Assembly: GCA_027886185.1 (NCBI GenBank)
Contig: WOAB01000056.1
Location: 14,694,001 to 14,758,000, forward strand
DNA: 64,000 nucleotides
Direction: 5' to 3'
DNA from: Rheum nobile
Lineage: Eukaryota > Streptophyta > Magnoliopsida > Caryophyllales > Polygonaceae
Shown piece by piece: positions 23,471-34,101 of this stretch. Position 1 is the first letter of the stretch. Each line of letters opens with the position of its first letter. Under the pieces are notes generated by a model, which was given only the letters and a program-made list of their open reading frames with translations, made no database searches and had not been told where the DNA came from. The position numbers were made by a program, and so were the translations under genes.

Positions 23471-23889
23471 TCGCAACTCAAACTCGTTTGTCTGCTGAAT
23501 ATGTATGAGCAGATGGACTCTGACTCTTGGCTTCTCATAGCTAAGCGACAAATCATTCTTGGCTTGGTGTTCTTCTATATTCGCTGTTGGGTTTGTTCAG
23601 GGAACTTGGCAGGGCGTTTAAAACTCTTTCCAGCTTCCACCCTTCTCTAGTCTCATGTACAAAGAAGAGTTCTTTTAGTTTTCTGGGCTAATGTGGTTCT
23701 TTACTCTTTAGCTTAGAAATGGGTGTTTAATTTAGCACTGAGGGATATGGTGTCATGTATAGACTATCTTGTGCAGAGAAATCTCTCTGCTGCTAACTTA
23801 CATGTTTCAAAACTGAGTGATTTTTCAATAGCTTCTCATTACGGAACCAACCAATATTTGTTTTAAATTTAATAAAATAATAGAGTAAT

Positions 23890-24042
23890 GACCTGACAAC
23901 GTACAAATATGGCATGATAAATTGAATATTGCTCTGAAATTCGCAATCGGCTAACATTTGAAATTTTGTGATATAACAAAGTGTTGACCTGACTTCGTAT
24001 ATATATGGTCTGACTTCGTATAAATGTGTCCTGATAAAGTAG
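23890..24042 (-). repeat. Inverted module B1 in MULE2
   Basis: Reverse-oriented copy of a roughly 150-bp module containing GACTTCGTA, GTTATATCACAAAAT (as reverse complement) and CTGATAAAGT. Other copies are at 24981-25131, 25323-25452, 25601-25752 and 26805-26955. B1 and the copy at 24981 face each other and could be the ends of a 1.24-kb nested element. Confidence 0.75.
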
Positions 24043-24135
24043 ATTTGAATACTGTTTTAAATATTAGTCGATTTTAAATGTCAGAGAAATATTCATTTTA
24101 TCATACCACATTTATACCGGGGCACTAAAGAGTGT

Positions 24136-24235
24136 ACAAGAAGGGAGTCGACTCTGAGAGCGGCACTGAAGAGTGTAGAGAATTTCAAGTCAAAGTGTTT
24201 ACAAGAAGGGAGTCGACTCTGAGAGCGGCACTGAA
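24136..24235. repeat. 35-bp direct repeat, 65-bp spacing
   Basis: ACAAGAAGGGAGTCGACTCT and the 15 bases after it occur at 24136-24170 and again at 24201-24235, identical by eye. The repeat lies inside the interval bounded by modules B1 and B2. Confidence 0.85.
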
Positions 24236-24481
24236 ATTTAAGTGTTTCTCTCCGTCGCAAGCTCCTCCGGTCGCCGACCACCCACTGCTCACCAGAGGAT
24301 ACCCGACCCTCCAACTCCCAATCGCAGCAACAAATGCTTTTGTCGGAGGGGGAAGTGAGGGAGAGGCGTTGAGGTGAAGGGAGGCAGGGGCTGGAAGCAG
24401 AGGCACACGTCACCTGGTATTCTTGCCAATTCTCCTATATACACACCAGCAAGAGAGTATTATTCCACCTTAGAGAGGGTT

Positions 24482-24914
24482 GAGGTGGGTTGAGGCCAAG
24501 AACAACGGGGTTCTTTTAAGTAGTCCGTTGGTTAGTCGAATGACAACCCCATGTAGTAAGGGCGGTGTTGTTGGGTTTGTGACGATGTAAGGTTTCTTCG
24601 AACATAGGTTGCGAAGTCTAGGATCTTCCACCGACGTTGAAAAAGAGCTTCAAAGTGGCATAGTTATCGGTTTTCTATGTACAACGCGGGCCGAGGTGGG
24701 TTGAGGTGGGTTGAGGCCAAGAACAACGGGGTTCTTTTAAGTAGCCCGTTGGTTAGTCGAATGACAACCCCATGTAGTAAGGGCGGTGTTGTTGGGTTTG
24801 TGACGATGTAAGGTTTCTTCGAACATAGGTTGCAAAGTCTAGGATCTTCCACCGACGTTGAAAAAGAGCTTCAAAGTGGCATAGTTATCGGTTTTCTATG
24901 TACAACGCGGGCCG
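24482..24914. repeat. 221-bp tandem duplication
   Basis: The two units begin at 24482 and 24703 (GAGGTGGGTTGAGGCCAAGA) and differ by only two substitutions that I can find. Both include a segment ending CTATGTACAACGCGGGCC. A more diverged inverted copy lies at about 27222-27460. The near-identity marks a recent duplication inside an older element. Confidence 0.88.
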
Positions 24915-24980
24915 AACAAGGCTCGGTGGTGATGTATATAGACGATGAACAAGGTACTTTAAAACTTTAGAACATTATGT

Positions 24981-25452
24981 ACTTTATCAGACCACATGTG
25001 TACGAAGTCAGGCCACATTTACACGAAGTCAGGTCAATGCTTTGTTATATCACAAAATTTAAAATGTTAGCCAATTTTAAATGTCAGAGCAATATTCACT
25101 TTATCAGGCCACCTTTGTACGTAGTCAGGTCATTTTTTTATTATATTAAGTTTAAATTTTAAACTAAATTTCCATGTCTCTTACAATAGTCATGTGTATA
25201 TTTATAAATTGAAAGAAATAATTTTTACTTAAAAATCATATAATTTCACAATTATATACACGAGACTATTGTAAGAGAAAGAGAAAATTAGTTTAAAATT
25301 TAAAGTTAATATAACTAAAAAATGATCTGACTATGTACAAATGTGACATAATAAAGTGAATATTGATCTGACATTTAAAATCAGCTAACATTTGAAATTT
25401 TGTGATATAACAGAGCATTGACGTGACTTCACATAAATTGGCCTGATAAAGT
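24981..25452. repeat. 470-bp palindrome made of modules B2 and B3
   Basis: The forward copy (24981-25131) and reverse copy (25323-25452) flank a spacer that is itself inverted: CTCTTACAATAGTCAT against ACTATTGTAAGAGAAA. The whole stretch can fold into one long hairpin centred near 25215-25225. No ORF of note. Confidence 0.82.
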
Positions 25453-25492
25453 ACATAGATATGAGAGGGATCTATGATTTAAGAGTTCAGAT

Positions 25493-25752
25493 TTTCCATG
25501 CACAAAGCGGGCCGATACATAGGTGATTCGATGTCGTTCGGAGATGATTTCAAATGATTCAAGAGGCGGGTTTAAGTAACCTGGCGGCAGATCATTATGT
25601 ACTTTATCAGGCCACATTTGTACGAAGTCAGTCCATATGTATACGAAGTCAGGCTAATGCTCTGGTATATAACAAAATTTCAAATGTTAGCCAATTTCAA
25701 ATTTTAGAGCAATATTTACTTTAGCAGGCCACATTTGTACGTAGTCAGTCAT
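25493..25752 (+). repeat. Inverted-pair segment and module B4
   Basis: 25493-25581 (with GATTCGATGTCGTTCGGAGA) is the inverse of 27222-27300. It is followed by forward module B4 at 25601-25752. With B5 at 26805-26955 and the inverted segment at 27222, these enclose the captured gene at 26.1-26.8 kb. Confidence 0.7.
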
Positions 25753-26049
25753 TACTCTGTTATATTAACTAACTTTAAATTTAAAACACTTAAACTTGCA
25801 TTTATTAGTTGTAATTCTCGTTGAATTGATAACCATTCAAAATATTTACAAGTTTTGATAAGCGAAATATGCCTTAAACCAAGCAAGCCATTCAATATAA
25901 ATTTACAAAAATGATGTTTGAAATGTTAGTAACTTTGATAAGAGAACTATGCCTTAGGAGGTTTCAATTTTTTCAAGGGCAACCAAGAGCATTCTGTGCA
26001 TCATACAGGCACACGGGAATTACCCAACCTGATCTCATAATAGCTCTAA

Positions 26050-26760
26050 ATTAATCAATTGTAAGACATCCAATCTTGAGGACTGGTTTGAATCAGTGTC
26101 TGAACATTTGGTGCCTGATGCGATTGAAGTTCCCTTTGAGTTAGTTGATCTTCAAAAGTTTGATTATGCACTAGAAGGGGTTCCTTTCCAACAGCTAATC
26201 CGAATGCCCAGTGCTGTTTATGCTTCAGCCTCTGACTCTGCAAAAGCTACTGCTTATCTAGCTCTAGAAGATTTTCTACATGCTAGCGTGAAGGGGTTGT
26301 GGGAGGCATTTTGGAGCGACGATGAGAACCTTCCCTTCTCGGTTGCTTGCCTCTGCAAGGAAAATATGAAGTTCTACCAGGCATAGAGAGTTGTTGCTCA
26401 CGGGAAACTTAATGATATCTGTGCAACTGCTATATTGCTGAAGAATGATAGACATCTACATGGGAGATGGGATGAAGTTGTTGAACTAGCCCTCATGAGA
26501 CCTGATATTGAAACTACTGTGATGGAGAGTGCTCGGCTCCCTCTTCTGTCCACTGTAGGTGAAGAACTAGATAGATGTCCAAGAAACCAACTAGTCTTGA
26601 TATTATACACAACAAGAGAAATATTGTACTCACATTCATATAAGAGGACCCTTCAAGAGAATTCAAACTCAAGTTTGTGTCTTCATAAACAGTTAAGAGT
26701 ATTGATCAGTTTATTGGAAACTATGAAAAAGGGAGCTAATGGAAAAGCCGGTGGATAACA
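26050..26760 (+). pseudogene. Captured fragment of a conserved plant gene, source not named
   Basis: A long coding-like stretch on the plus strand, DWFESVSEHLVPDAIEVPFE onward, runs with excellent amino-acid composition through VKGLWEAFWSDDENLPFSVA to a TAG near 26384. It resumes in a nearby frame as KLNDICATAILLKNDRHLHG and continues to about 26757. It begins next to intron-like sequence. The breaks (one stop, one shift, no start) mean it cannot make the full protein. The sequence looks like a soluble conserved plant protein, possibly organellar, but I cannot name the family with confidence. It lies between modules B4 and B5. Confidence 0.5.
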
Positions 26761-26804
26761 AGCAAGAACAAGAGGTATTTGTTTTACATAACAGAGCATT
26801 ATGT

Positions 26805-26955
26805 ACTTTATCAGGTCACATTTGTACGAAGTCAAACCACATTTATACGAAGTCAGGTCAATGCTTTGTTATATCACAAAATTTCAAATGTTAGCCAATT
26901 TTAAATTTCAGAGCAATATTTCCTTTGTCAGGTCACATTTGTACGTAGTCAGGTC
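26805..26955 (+). repeat. Module B5 in MULE2
   Basis: Forward copy of the B module (ACTTTATCAGGTCACATTTG to GTACGTAGTCAGGTCATTA). It is the closest match to B2 and B4 and marks the right side of the captured fragment. Confidence 0.75.
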
Positions 26956-27221
26956 ATTACTCTGTTATATTACTTACCTTTAAATTTGAAACACTTAAAT
27001 TTGCATTTATTAGTTATGGACCATTATAGAGTACGAGCTTTGCACCACCAAGGTATGACACGAATAAGGCATAGTGATCCGTGTTCAGCTTCAGTGTTCA
27101 TTCAAGATCAAAGCAACCCATGTGGACATCACCACCAAGACTTGTTCGACCCCAAAAAAAACACCTTTCGATTCATTAAATTCAAAATCTGACCATACCA
27201 TCGTCTTCGTCATGCTCAAGT

Positions 27222-27460
27222 TACTTAAACCCGACTTTTGAATCATTTGAAATCATCTCCGAACGACATCGAATCACCGACGTTGTGCATAGAAAACCGG
27301 TAACTATGCCACTTTGAAGCTCTTTTTCAACGCCGGTGGAAGATCCTAGACTCCGCGACCTATCTTCGGAGAAACCTTGCAGCCTCACAAACCCAACAAC
27401 ACCTCCCTTGCCATATGGGATTGTCGTTCGACCAACCAAAGAGCTACTTAAAAGTGGCTA
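27222..27460 (-). repeat. Diverged inverted copy of the 221-bp unit
   Basis: Reverse complement shows similarity to the 24482-24914 unit (AACTATGCCACTTTGAAGCT against its inverse, and TCACAAACCCAACAACACC). It extends into the inverse of 25493-25581. It is about 10-20 percent diverged by eye, so it is older than the tandem pair. Confidence 0.75.
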
Positions 27461-27794
27461 AAGAGAGTTGTTATCGAGGTTTCTTGCTCTTAAGCAAGTC
27501 ACATCAGCGAGTCAACGAAGACCTTCATCTCAAGGTATCAAATAATTGTTGCTTGTAAATAGGTTTACCTTCCTACTTTGTACATTCTTCAGACACTCTT
27601 CCTCAGCTCTCACACCAAACAGAGGCAAAGCGTTGTTTTCACCTGTACATGAAACATTCAACTGCACTGCTAATTGTTTCAGAAATGTCTCTGTTCCAAC
27701 TCCAACCAAAGAATCAAATGCTTCAAGCTTCTAATTTATGACTGTGTAATGATTATCAATTCAAACGGGCCGATTTAAGGGTTTCTACTTTTAC

Positions 27795-28165
27795 TTCTTG
27801 CTCGCTCCGCCTCCTTCGTCATTGGCACCGTCCGCGGTCGGAAGGGAGCACAGCGGCGGCGGTGGTCTCCAACCAGATCCTGAACCGGTGGTGGTGTGTG
27901 CGATGGAGGTTACGACCGGCGAGGTCCAGGCTCGATTCGCCACCGTGATGGAGGGAGTCGGCGCCGGCGGAGAGGCGGTGGTGTGTGCGATGGAGGTTAC
28001 GTGCGCCGCCGCGGAGGACGGGTGGTTGAGGGTGAGGGTGAGGGGGGTGGGGTTGGAGGTGGAGGACGTGGAGGGAATGAGGTTGAGCGGGAAGGACAGC
28101 TTGAAGGTGTTACAGAGAGGGAAGTAGAGGAGGGAGACGAGGGAGGGTTTAAGATTTGGGATTGA
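27795..28165 (+). pseudogene. Captured GC-rich coding-like block near the right end of MULE2
   Basis: A GC-rich stretch in an AT-rich setting, open for 109 codons from 27798 (MLAPPPSSLAPSAVGREHSG) to 28127. A 23-base segment, GTGGTGTGTGCGATGGAGGT plus three bases, occurs twice, giving VVCAMEVT repeats. It lies about 230 bases from the right end, mirroring the GC-rich block at the left end. No domain recognised; the strand is uncertain. Confidence 0.4.
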
Positions 28166-28442
28166 TTAGGGTTAATATTTGGAATTGATTAATAAGATTA
28201 AAATTTTTTTACCTTTTCTTTTCAAAAGTTTTAATGATTTATCAGATTTTTTTAATTAAAAGAAAAGATAAATTTGATCCTTAACAATAGCAAAATTAAC
28301 ACAATCCGTACAAAAATCTGGTATTCTTGCAATACTTTTCAAAATCTTGGTTTTTTGCAAGTTGGCTTTCCAAATCTGGTATATTTGCTAATGGGCCTAA
28401 TTTAAATCATGGGAATTTACTTCTCAACCAAACGAGCACTTA

Positions 28443-28880
28443 TTTAATGTATCATTCACAGTTCATCTACTTACTGATTATCAAAATCATTGTTTTTTTG
28501 TTATTTATCACATGAATTAGTTGCATTTGCTGACTGAAGAAAGTATCGTTGTAATGTCTCGTGTAATTAGTGAAAGTTAGTAGTTGTGTCTAGGTCAAAC
28601 ATCATGAAAAGAGCGCCGTGAGAGAGAAGATCTTCCTATGGATACAAGTCTTATGAGCTTAATCAGTTGATATATATGGTGTTTAAAGTTTTTGTATGAT
28701 TTGACTTTAAAGTATATATGCGTATTTGTGTATAAAATTGAAAATAAATTAAAATTTTCATATAAATAACTGAATAAGAAAACATATAAGTTTAGATTTA
28801 AATAATGAGAACATTAATTGTGTATAATATAATACAAGGGAAAAATAGTTAGTTATATCACATTTATTTCAAATATTTTT
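28443..28880. other. AT-rich stretch without a recognised feature
   Basis: No gene, RNA or clear repeat. It follows the right end of Tourist copy 2 and leads into the GTGCA-rich region. Confidence 0.5.
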
Positions 28881-28884
28881 AAGG

Positions 28885-29790
28885 GCGATGATCTGGTGCG
28901 CATGCACGTTCTCGTGTGAACGTGCGCGCGAAAGTGTACAAGTCCGTATAATATGGTGCATAAAAAGGGTGAAGTGTACAACCATGTGCAATCAAGTGCA
29001 CATGTATTTTGGTGCACAATGTGTATTACATCGGTGCACAATTGGTCTTCCAATTGACTCACTAGAGCTTCGGCGTTGATCATCGTTGACCGGCCGTTGA
29101 CCCACTCTTGGCCTGTCAGTGCACTAGAGTTACACATAATTGTGCACCGCTTTGAATGTACACCATGTTATGAGTAACTGTACAAATGTTACAATTAAAA
29201 GTTACTAGAGATAATTGTACACCATACAACAAATAATTGTGCACTGAGATGGAATGCGCACCATATTACAAAATACTTGTGCAATGAAATGAATGTGCAC
29301 CATGTCATAAATAAATGTGCACCACGTTATAAATAATTATGCACTATGATTCATGTGTTTGTGCACTGAGATGGAATTTGTATCATTTAAAAAAAATTGT
29401 GCACTGAGATAGTTGTGCATCATGTCATAAATAAATGTGCACCACATTGCAAATAATTGTGCATCACATTTCATGTTTTTGTGCATTGAGATGATTGATG
29501 TGTTTGTGCACTGAGATGGAATGTGCATCATATTTACAAATAGATGTGCAATGAGATGGTTGCATCACATGATTCACATTACAAATAATTGTGCACCACA
29601 TATCATGTGTTTGTGCACTACTATTGTATGCAAGTGTCCAATTCAATAAAATTCGGGTGCACCATGTCATAAATAAATTTGTGCACTAAGATGGTTGATG
29701 TGTTTGTGCACTGCTAAATAAAATACAAGTGCACCATTCAATATATTCTGGTGCACTTTTCAACAGAATTTGGTGCACAATAGTTGTTTT
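28885..29790. repeat. GTGCA-rich degenerate minisatellite with a GC-rich hairpin at its start
   Basis: GTGCA or its complement occurs dozens of times over about 0.9 kb, in units like AATTGTGCACTGAGATGG and AAATGTGCACCA. At 28903-28926 GCACGTTC and GAACGTGC form an eight-base stem with a six-base loop inside a GCGC-rich context. No ORF in the repeat looks real. It may be one end of a non-autonomous element, but no target duplication was found. Confidence 0.6.
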
Positions 29791-30290
29791 TACCCAGTGA
29801 ATTTTATTATGCGGATAAAATTCGATCGTGCCCTCTTTTTGCCCCTTTTTTGATTTGTTTGCACTTTAAACTTTATTCGCACCTGACTCATCTGCTATTT
29901 TCAATATACATTATCACTTTGCATCATTAATCATCTATTACCAATTATATTTAATTTCATGTTACCAATTATATAAATTTAAGTATTATAACTATATAAA
30001 GTAACGTAACTAATAAGGTAAAAATATATTATAAATAATTTTATTTACAAATAAGAAGAAACGAATAAAGTATAAAGATGATAGTATCTGTATAATTGAG
30101 GTATGTTATTTTAGGTAAAATAATAAATATATAAGAAATAGAATACATAAATATCAAAATTAAGGAATGATAACATTGTAATTGTACATTGAAGTTTGCA
30201 TATGTGGCATAACGCACAAGCTGACACATATGGGAGGCAATTAGGATTTTAGTATAGTATATAGAATATAGATATAGATTAGGGTCATTT
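29790..30290 (-). other. Possible Helitron terminus (weak)
   Basis: On the minus strand, from about 30285, the sequence reads TCTATATTCTATATACTATA followed by CTAAAATCCTAATTGCC, the kind of A/T start seen at many plant Helitron 5' ends. A perfect nine-base stem (GAATTTTAT and ATAAAATTC) lies at about 29807-29831. I could not find a convincing CTRR end next to a hairpin, so this stays tentative. Confidence 0.3.
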
Positions 30291-30587
30291 ACATATGAGA
30301 TTAAGATTCGTGTAAGCTATCATATTCTAGAGTAGGTTTCAAGTGCATATTAAGCTTATGGTGTAAAGTGAGTAGCAATGATGACCACTAAATTTAGGAG
30401 ATTGAGGGCTAGAATTAGAGCGATAAAGATGTAAATATTGAATTTTTTATTTTTATGTTTTTAGAAATTATTTTTTCCTGAGTTTTTTTCAACCCCCCAA
30501 TTTTTTTTTCCTATTTTTTTCCCTTACTTTTTCTGAAAAAAATACTTTTTTTGTTTTCTACAATGCAACAACATATAAAATAATACT

Positions 30588-31243
30588 TTAAGTGCATATA
30601 AAAGCACCAAAAAATACTTTTTTGTCCTCTACGTCTCGGTCATCCCCTCTCTCTGGCACATATGGTATAGGAAACTCGTCCGCCAAAGACGGCTCATAAG
30701 TAAGTGGTGGCTCGTATGCTGCATGCATCTGATATGTTGTAGGCATCTCGTAGGTATTAGGCATCTCGTATGTAGCAGGATACTCATATGCAAGAGTCAT
30801 CCCGAATGTAACAGTCGGCTCGTAGGAAAAAGGCCCAATATCACTCGGTGTTGGCTCTGGATACATAGCTTCTGGCTTTTTTGACGGCCTACGGCGTGTT
30901 CGGACATACTGACGATCTATCTGGCGATTTGCGTCGCTTCTACGAGCACGCCCCGATCTAGTATCATCCATCGCAACATAATACATAAGTTCATTTCGTC
31001 CGTAGATTGACCACGGATAGCGGAAACGAAAAATATAAAAAAAACATCCGTGATAGACGAACGCGTCTCGTCCGTCACGGGCGAATGCATCGCGTTCGTC
31101 ACGGAGTAATGCATCGCGTTCGTCACGGACAAAAGAAGCTTGTCCGTCACGAATGAAACACTTTCATCCGTGACGGGCGGAACTCATCTTCTTCCTCAGA
31201 AGAAGACGAGTTCTGCAGTTCGTGAGCTCCAATTTCTCCCATG
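30588..31243 (-). pseudogene. Broken coding region with Tyr-Glu-Met/Pro repeats, function unknown
   Basis: On the minus strand a start at 31243 (MGEIGAHELQNSSSSEEEDE) runs about 30 codons to a stop. Downstream, after an interval of repeats, an open frame (30986-30588) includes basic RSGRARRSDANRQ and a repetitive tail with YEYPATYEMPNTYEMPTTY. The repeats have a five- to seven-residue period, like elastic or low-complexity linkers. The short acidic start followed by a basic stretch could be an accessory DNA-binding protein of a DNA transposon, but no domain supports it. Codon-sized periodicity suggests the repeats were once translated. Confidence 0.3.
31060..31185. repeat. Short repeats of TCGTCCGTCACGG type
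   Basis: Variants of GCGTTCGTCACGGA and TCCGTCACGGGCGA recur about every 25-30 bases, some inverted (CATCCGTGACGGGCG). They are CpG-rich, in contrast with the AT-rich surroundings. Confidence 0.75.
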
Positions 31244-31689
31244 GCTTGAACTCAAAACGAACAACAACAATTTCAACCCAAAATCTATCTACATCATATC
31301 CATTATACATTTTATTCATTTATAAACCTAAAACTTCAAATCTATAAGGCAAATTAGGTCAAAAATACCCAAAATTTAAGTTTGACATTTTACTTAAACC
31401 TAAGTACGAATTTACCCAAAAAAAAGTTGATAAACTTACATTTTCTTGTAAAATCTTCAAGTGTGGCACCTCCTTGATCCAAATTGATGCCAATTTAGTG
31501 GCTAAGTGAGGAAGAAATGGTCGATTTTTTGTGGGTTGTGAATTGAGAAATGGAAGAGAGAATGAGAGGTGGGAGAGGAAATGAAAGTGAGGAGTGAAAT
31601 GAGGGTGGTAGGATTATAAATTTTAGAGTAATTTCTTATATATGGGTAGAGTGGGTTCTATGAAGAAAAATAGAGGGGGCTCCAAATAG

Positions 31690-31885
31690 CAATGGCCTAT
31701 AATTATTATGCTAAAATGCAGATGTTTGTATGTTAAAGTGTATGTTTAACGTTTTAGAGTGCATGTTCAGTATGCTAAAAAAGTGCATATGTACGTTAAA
31801 GTTCATGTTTAGTATGCTAAAATTAAGTGCACGTGTAAGTATGTTAAAGGGCATGTATTAGTATGTTAAAATGCATGAAGATCAT
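31690..31885. repeat. Degenerate tandem of GTATGTTAAAGTGCATG units
   Basis: About eight units of 20-30 bases (AGTATGCTAAAA and GTATGTTAAA) lie in a row. This is the second minisatellite-like tract in the same TIR element. Confidence 0.7.
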
Positions 31886-32605
31886 CAAATGCGTGGTACT
31901 AATTTTTTTGGGAGAATTTTCATAATATAATTTTTGGGGGAAAAATAATTTTCGGAGAAAAAATATTTTTCATGAAAAAAATAGTTTTCGGGAAAAAAAT
32001 ATTTGATTTTTATTTATTTAAAAAACATAGTTTTTGTAGTTTTTTTTTAAAGTTATTTTAGAAAAAAGAATTAGAAAAAATAATAATTAGAATATAAGAT
32101 ACAATAATAAAATTTATTGTATTTACAAGTTTGTCACCCTATGTGTTTTAATCCTAACTCTCCATTCTTTAGATCTAGTGACTATCATTACTCCCTACTT
32201 TACACCCTAAGTCTCCTCCTCATATGATCATATCTCTCATATTCTAAACAAAATTTTAATATACATATTACTCCGTATTGTTTAACAATAGGAAAATATC
32301 ATCAAACCAAAGAGAAAAAAGACATATCAATAATAATATCTCCCTATTATAACATGGGAAAAGATCGGGTGAGAACGAACACTCTATGTAAATTTGACAC
32401 ATAATACAAAGCATATGTACATGTAATACAAAGTATAAGTATATGAAGACACAATTTCAATAAACATATGCACCGTAGCTTTTTTCCAACAACATGTAAA
32501 CTAATAAAATACAAAGCTAGGGGTTGTCTTATATCATAATGAATATATAATTTATAATTTTTGGTTTTAATTTTTAAAGTATATTTGATTTCTAAAGGTC
32601 GCAGA

Positions 32606-34101
32606 TAGACATGTCAATAGAGCGGGTTTGGGATGGGGAGTAGTATCCCCGTCTCCATCCCCGTTTAGAAAAGCACTCTCCGTCTCCATCCCCATGTGGG
32701 GAGCTAAAGTTGTCCTCATTCCCACCAAATCTCCGTCCTTGTCGGGGATTCCCCGTCCCCGTTAATTTTTCTCAATTAACATTTGTTTCGGGTCTTTCCG
32801 TGAAAATTCATACGATTTCTCCACTTATAGTCAAACAAGTTCCCCATAAATATCCTCATTTAACCCCCACAAAACTTTTCTTACTCGTTTTCCTTTAATG
32901 ATTCTCCAATTAATCTACATTGTCAAACAAAATACAACAATATAATACGTGAGTTGAAAAACAATAAAAAACAAGTCCCTAAAATTTCATAGTACATGCG
33001 TACTAATACTTATAAATGTCCATTACACCGTTTTTTCAAATAAAAAAAAATCAATTACCAACTATAAGTTATAAATATGAAAAAAATAATGTAAGCTCCC
33101 GACTTCACCCATGGGAAATCTCACCGACTCGCCCGCCCGGTCCGTCCGACATAAATGGGCGAATATGGTTATTATATTTAGCCCATTTTGTCCGGATAGC
33201 CCGGCCCGCCCGTTTATATGGGCGGAATACGGACATTGATAATATCACATTTAGCCCGGATAGCCCGCCCGGAAGCCCAAATTAATTTTTTAAAATAAAT
33301 GAAAATAAATATATTTTTATACATAATAAAATTCATAAAATTATTATATAAAATAAATAAATATTTATACCCTAAACAACCTAATATTTATACCCACAAG
33401 ACACTTAAAATTTGCGATGTTGGTTATGACGAGTTTGAGGACGAAGAAGATTCAACTAATGTGTGATTGTGTGATGTATGCACTACGCTAGAGGCAACAA
33501 AAAGAGACAATTAGCTCCATTTTCTTTTGAAATTTGCTTAATTGTGTAATGTCGTGTTATTTTGTGTGAAATTTGTTATGACAAGTTTGTAACAATAACT
33601 ATGTTTATCGTTTGTAATAATAGACACTTTTTTATGGGTATTGTGAGTTTAATTTTATTTGCTATGTTTCGTTTTATGACAGATTTGTCTTATCTCGCGG
33701 GCTAAATGGGACCCGCGGGCTACCCGAGTCTGGATGTCCGGGCGGATCCAGGAAGCCTCCCCAACTCGTTTCCTTGACTTGCCCGGATCCGGCCCGCCCA
33801 TCCGGGCATGATTTTTGTCCAAAGCTCGGCCCGATTCCCACCCGGATCCGAGTTTGATCAGGTCTAGGGGTATTCAATGGGTAATCTCGTGGGAAAACTC
33901 GATGGACGATACCACGAGAATTACCAATGGAGATACTCGTGGAGATCCCCGGCGGGGACATGGACGGGGCAAGGAGTGGGGTGGGAGCTCTATCCCCGTC
34001 CCCGTCCCCATGTGTTTTTGCCCCATCCCCACCCCCGTCCCCATTTAAAATCCCCATCCCGACCCACATTGCGGAAAATCCCCACCTCATTGACATCCCT
34101 A
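32606..34101. mobile_element. hAT-like element with 8-bp target duplication
   Basis: 1496 bp flanked by perfect GTCGCAGA at 32598-32605 and 34102-34109. Ends are TAGACATGTCAAT and, inverted, TAGGGATGTCAAT. The terminal regions are rich in CCCCGTCCCC/GGGGATGGGG motifs. There is no transposase, so it is non-autonomous. Its middle differs in character and appears to hold another element. Confidence 0.88.
33095..33870. mobile_element. Probable nested element with CCCGCCCGG-type ends
   Basis: Segments 33110-33275 and 33695-33860 are mutually inverted and built from GCCCGGATAGCCCG and GGCCCGCCC motifs around an AT-rich centre. They interrupt the GGGGATGGGG context of the hAT-like element. Exact ends and target duplication were not resolved. 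Confidence 0.55.

Larger units (their letters stand above)
22029..28397. mobile_element. MULE2: Mutator-like element filled with captured gene fragments
   Basis: 6369 bp, flanked by a perfect 9-bp target duplication TAATTTAAA (22020-22028 and 28398-28406), the size expected for Mutator elements. The ends are imperfect inverted repeats of about 90 bp: left GGTGGAATTGCAAAAACTAC, right (reverse-complemented) GGCCCATTAGCAAATATACC. No transposase is present. The interior holds a GC-rich tandem block, two spliced-looking captured pieces, an NF-YA C-terminus, repeated inverted modules and a second GC-rich coding-like block near the right end. This is Pack-MULE architecture, and it shares its ends with MULE1, whose family could have supplied transposase. 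Confidence 0.85.
21743..28439. mobile_element. Tourist-like MITE, copy 2, split by MULE2
   Basis: The left part (21743-22028) matches copy 1 closely. The missing tail resumes at 28398 after MULE2 (TAATTTAAATCATGGG, then CAACCAAACGAGCAC). TTA flanks both outer ends (21740-21742 and 28440-28442). Removing MULE2 restores the full MITE, which gives the order of insertion. Confidence 0.85.
30300..32300. mobile_element. Non-LTR-like DNA element with long inverted ends (TIR type, family unknown)
   Basis: The left end region 30355-30415 (GGTGTAAAGTGAGTAGCAAT and onward) is matched by the reverse complement of 32150-32215 (GGTGTAAAGTAGGGAGTAAT), at roughly 70-75 percent by eye. Matching blocks in order include ATGA, CACTA, GAG and AGGATT. 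Outer boundaries and target duplication are unclear. The interior holds a minus-strand broken coding region and two kinds of short repeat. Confidence 0.5.

Noticed and set aside
28895..28930. Helitron 3' end
   Set aside because: A GC hairpin is present, but no CTRR end at the right distance on either strand.
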